Origin: Hymenobacter sp.
Lineage (GTDB): Bacteria > Bacteroidota > Bacteroidia > Cytophagales > Hymenobacteraceae
Length of the DNA stretch: 6,872 nucleotides
Assembly: GCA_025362615.1 (NCBI GenBank)
Contig: JANYFQ010000552.1
Span: forward strand, 1 to 6,872
Reading direction: 5' to 3'
Positions 5,537 through 6,872 of this stretch are shown here, one piece after another. Positions within the stretch are counted from its first letter, which is position 1, and each line of letters starts with the position of its first letter. Made by a program: the position numbers and the translations under genes. The notes beneath the pieces are model-generated. The model was given only the letters and a program-made list of their open reading frames with translations, was not told the DNA's origin and did no database searches.

Positions 5537-6872
5537 TTAGTGCTGCACCTGCACGGGCTGGGTCAGCACCCGGCCGCCGGGCAAGGCCACGCGCAGGGTG
5601 TAAAAGCCGGTCGGCACCTGCCGCACGTCGAGGGTGCTGTTCGGCTGCGCGGTCGTCGTCGTCTGCACCGTGCGGCTCAAGGCATCAAGCAGCGTGAGCG
5701 TGGCGGGGCCAGCACTTAAGTTGGCTTCCAGGTTGATGCTCAATTGGCTGCCCACCGGGTTGGGGTACACCTGCACCCGTTCGGCGGCCGGGGCGCTGCT
5801 GCCCCCGTTGCCGGGGCCGGGCGCGGGCCGGGGGCCGCACTTCGTGTACGACCCAACGTACACGTAAGGATAATCCAGGCAGTTGTTGTCGTTCGTGACG
5901 CGCACCGTCACGCGGGCGTTGGGTGCCGGAATGGAGGTGCCCCAGGCGAAGGTCGTGCTGTTGCTGAAGTTCAGGTTGCCCACCGGGACGTTGAGGGCTC
6001 GCTGCGTCCAGGTACCGGCTACGAGTTCTTCCAGCTTCCACTCCACGAACCGGTTGCCCGTGTTGTTGGGGTCGCCGGGGGTGGCGCAGGGGCCGGTGAT
6101 GGTGCTGATATAGGAGCCGCAGGCCCCCGTATTTAGCGTCACCGGGAACGTACAGCCCGCAATGGGTCCCTTCACTTTGACGGCCTGAGTGATGATGCCC
6201 CCGTTCAGGTTGCAGGCCCCGGCCACGGCCGTTACGTTGCCGCCCGTTGTGCCCGTGTTCACGGTTACGGTGTTGGCCGTCTGGCTCACAAACGTCCAAC
6301 CGCTGGGTAGCCCCCAGGTCACGCCCGACGGGGCGTTGCTCAGCGTCAGCACCACGCCGTTGGTGCTGGGCGGCACACAGGTCGGCGTAATGACGTTTTG
6401 CGCCGCCACCAGTTGCCGGTCAATCGCCTTGATGATGGTTTGCCGCCCGAAGCACGTGCCAGCCGTGGCGATGCCGACGATGGTAATAATCGTCGAGTTC
6501 GTGGCCGTAAAGCCCGAAAGGGCGATGGGCTCTTGATTACCCGTTCCGGCAACACTGGGCTGTACCACAGTGATGGCACTGTTGGTACTGCTGATGGTGT
6601 AGTTTACGCCTACCACCGTATTGAGGAGGAACGACACGCTGCCCACAGTGCCAACGGGCAGACACGACGGGAAATTGGTGAGCGCCGACGTGCTAGTGCT
6701 GTTGAGGTCATTTGCAACCGTCACGTTGATAGGTGCTGAAAAGGAGTTGCATTTGCCAACCTTCACTTTCACCGTGTACGAACCAGCGGTCAACGACGCA
6801 CCGGGAATAATGTACGAAGCGCCATCCTGAGTTGGGGCACCGGGTACGGAAGTAACTCCGTCAGCGTAAAAG
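5537..6872 (-). CDS. Secreted Ig/PKD-like repeat protein with T9SS type A sorting domain (5' end outside window)
   Basis: The frame stays open to the right edge, so only the last 444 residues are visible. The TTG at 6793 is not a believable start, because the reading frame continues upstream with domain-like sequence (FYADGVTS, GASYIIPGA). The visible part is rich in Thr, Val, Asn and Gly and in regularly spaced cysteines. It contains at least three beta-sandwich-type segments typical of Bacteroidota adhesins: an Ig-like end (GSYTVKVKVGKC), a PKD-like stretch (LPSGWTFVSQTANTVTVNTG then AVAGAC), and a segment ending RVTVRVTNDNNCLD. A Pro/Gly/Ser linker (PRPAPGPGNGGSSAP) precedes the sorting domain, which starts VYPNPVGSQL and ends PVQVQH. 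The probable role is surface or secreted adhesin-like; no catalytic motif is visible. It lies in tandem with the propeller gene but is separated by hairpins. Confidence 0.92.
   Translation of the reverse strand, partial: FYADGVTSVPGAPTQDGASYIIPGASLTAGSYTVKVKVGKCNSFSAPINVTVANDLNSTSTSALTNFPSCLPVGTVGSVSFLLNTVVGVNYTISSTNSAITVVQPSVAGTGNQEPIALSGFTATNSTIITIVGIATAGTCFGRQTIIKAIDRQLVAAQNVITPTCVPPSTNGVVLTLSNAPSGVTWGLPSGWTFVSQTANTVTVNTGTTGGNVTAVAGACNLNGGIITQAVKVKGPIAGCTFPVTLNTGACGSYISTITGPCATPGDPNNTGNRFVEWKLEELVAGTWTQRALNVPVGNLNFSNSTTFAWGTSIPAPNARVTVRVTNDNNCLDYPYVYVGSYTKCGPRPAPGPGNGGSSAPAAERVQVYPNPVGSQLSINLEANLSAGPATLTLLDALSRTVQTTTTAQPNSTLDVRQVPTGFYTLRVALPGGRVLTQPVQVQH
5540..5701 (-). repeat. T9SS sorting-domain DNA repeat, copy 2
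   Basis: This is the partner of 2168-2329. The encoded last 39 residues differ at a single position (Arg here, Lys in the other copy), and only about three synonymous changes separate those 39 codons. Similarity falls off abruptly toward the start of the sorting domain. The stop codons differ (TAA here, TGA in the other gene). Confidence 0.85.

Overview
The window looks like chromosomal DNA from a GC-rich member of the Bacteroidota, most likely Hymenobacter or a close relative. Two large minus-strand genes encode secreted proteins that end in a type IX secretion (T9SS, Por) C-terminal sorting domain, which is confined to this phylum. None of the plus-strand starts has a convincing Shine-Dalgarno sequence, and GC content is high, most of all in the T9SS genes. 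The genus assignment is inference from sequence style, not from a marker gene.

Layout from left to right. Positions 1-134 hold the last codons of a plus-strand gene cut by the window edge, possibly a transposase. Around its stop and again 67 bp further on lies a 14-bp sequence that resembles the end of an insertion element, and next to that is a degenerate repeat of the 'AACGGAT/GGAACG' type. From 295 to 2117 three plus-strand genes are packed with gaps of 2 and 3 bp: an acidic protein of unknown function, a small alpha/beta-hydrolase and a cyclase-family (kynurenine formamidase-like) metal-dependent hydrolase. This is almost certainly one transcription unit. It closes with a long, near-perfect hairpin that overlaps the cyclase stop codon and also sits just past the stop of the convergent gene.

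From 2165 to the right edge everything is on the minus strand. First comes a 1060-residue secreted protein with 13 Ycf48/Asp-box-like beta-propeller repeats, Ig-like modules and a T9SS type A sorting domain. A 189-bp spacer with two GC-rich hairpins follows, and then the 3' portion of a second secreted, Ig/PKD-like repeat protein with the same type of sorting domain. Its 5' end lies outside the window.

The two minus-strand products should both be exported by Sec, cross the outer membrane through T9SS, and be anchored at the cell surface or released. The last ~160 bp of the two genes are nearly identical at DNA level, synonymous positions included, which suggests recent copying or gene conversion of the sorting-domain cassette. 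I see no defence system, CRISPR array, tRNA or rRNA. The plus-strand operon looks like an ordinary accessory metabolic unit, and I found no clear evidence for an undescribed system.
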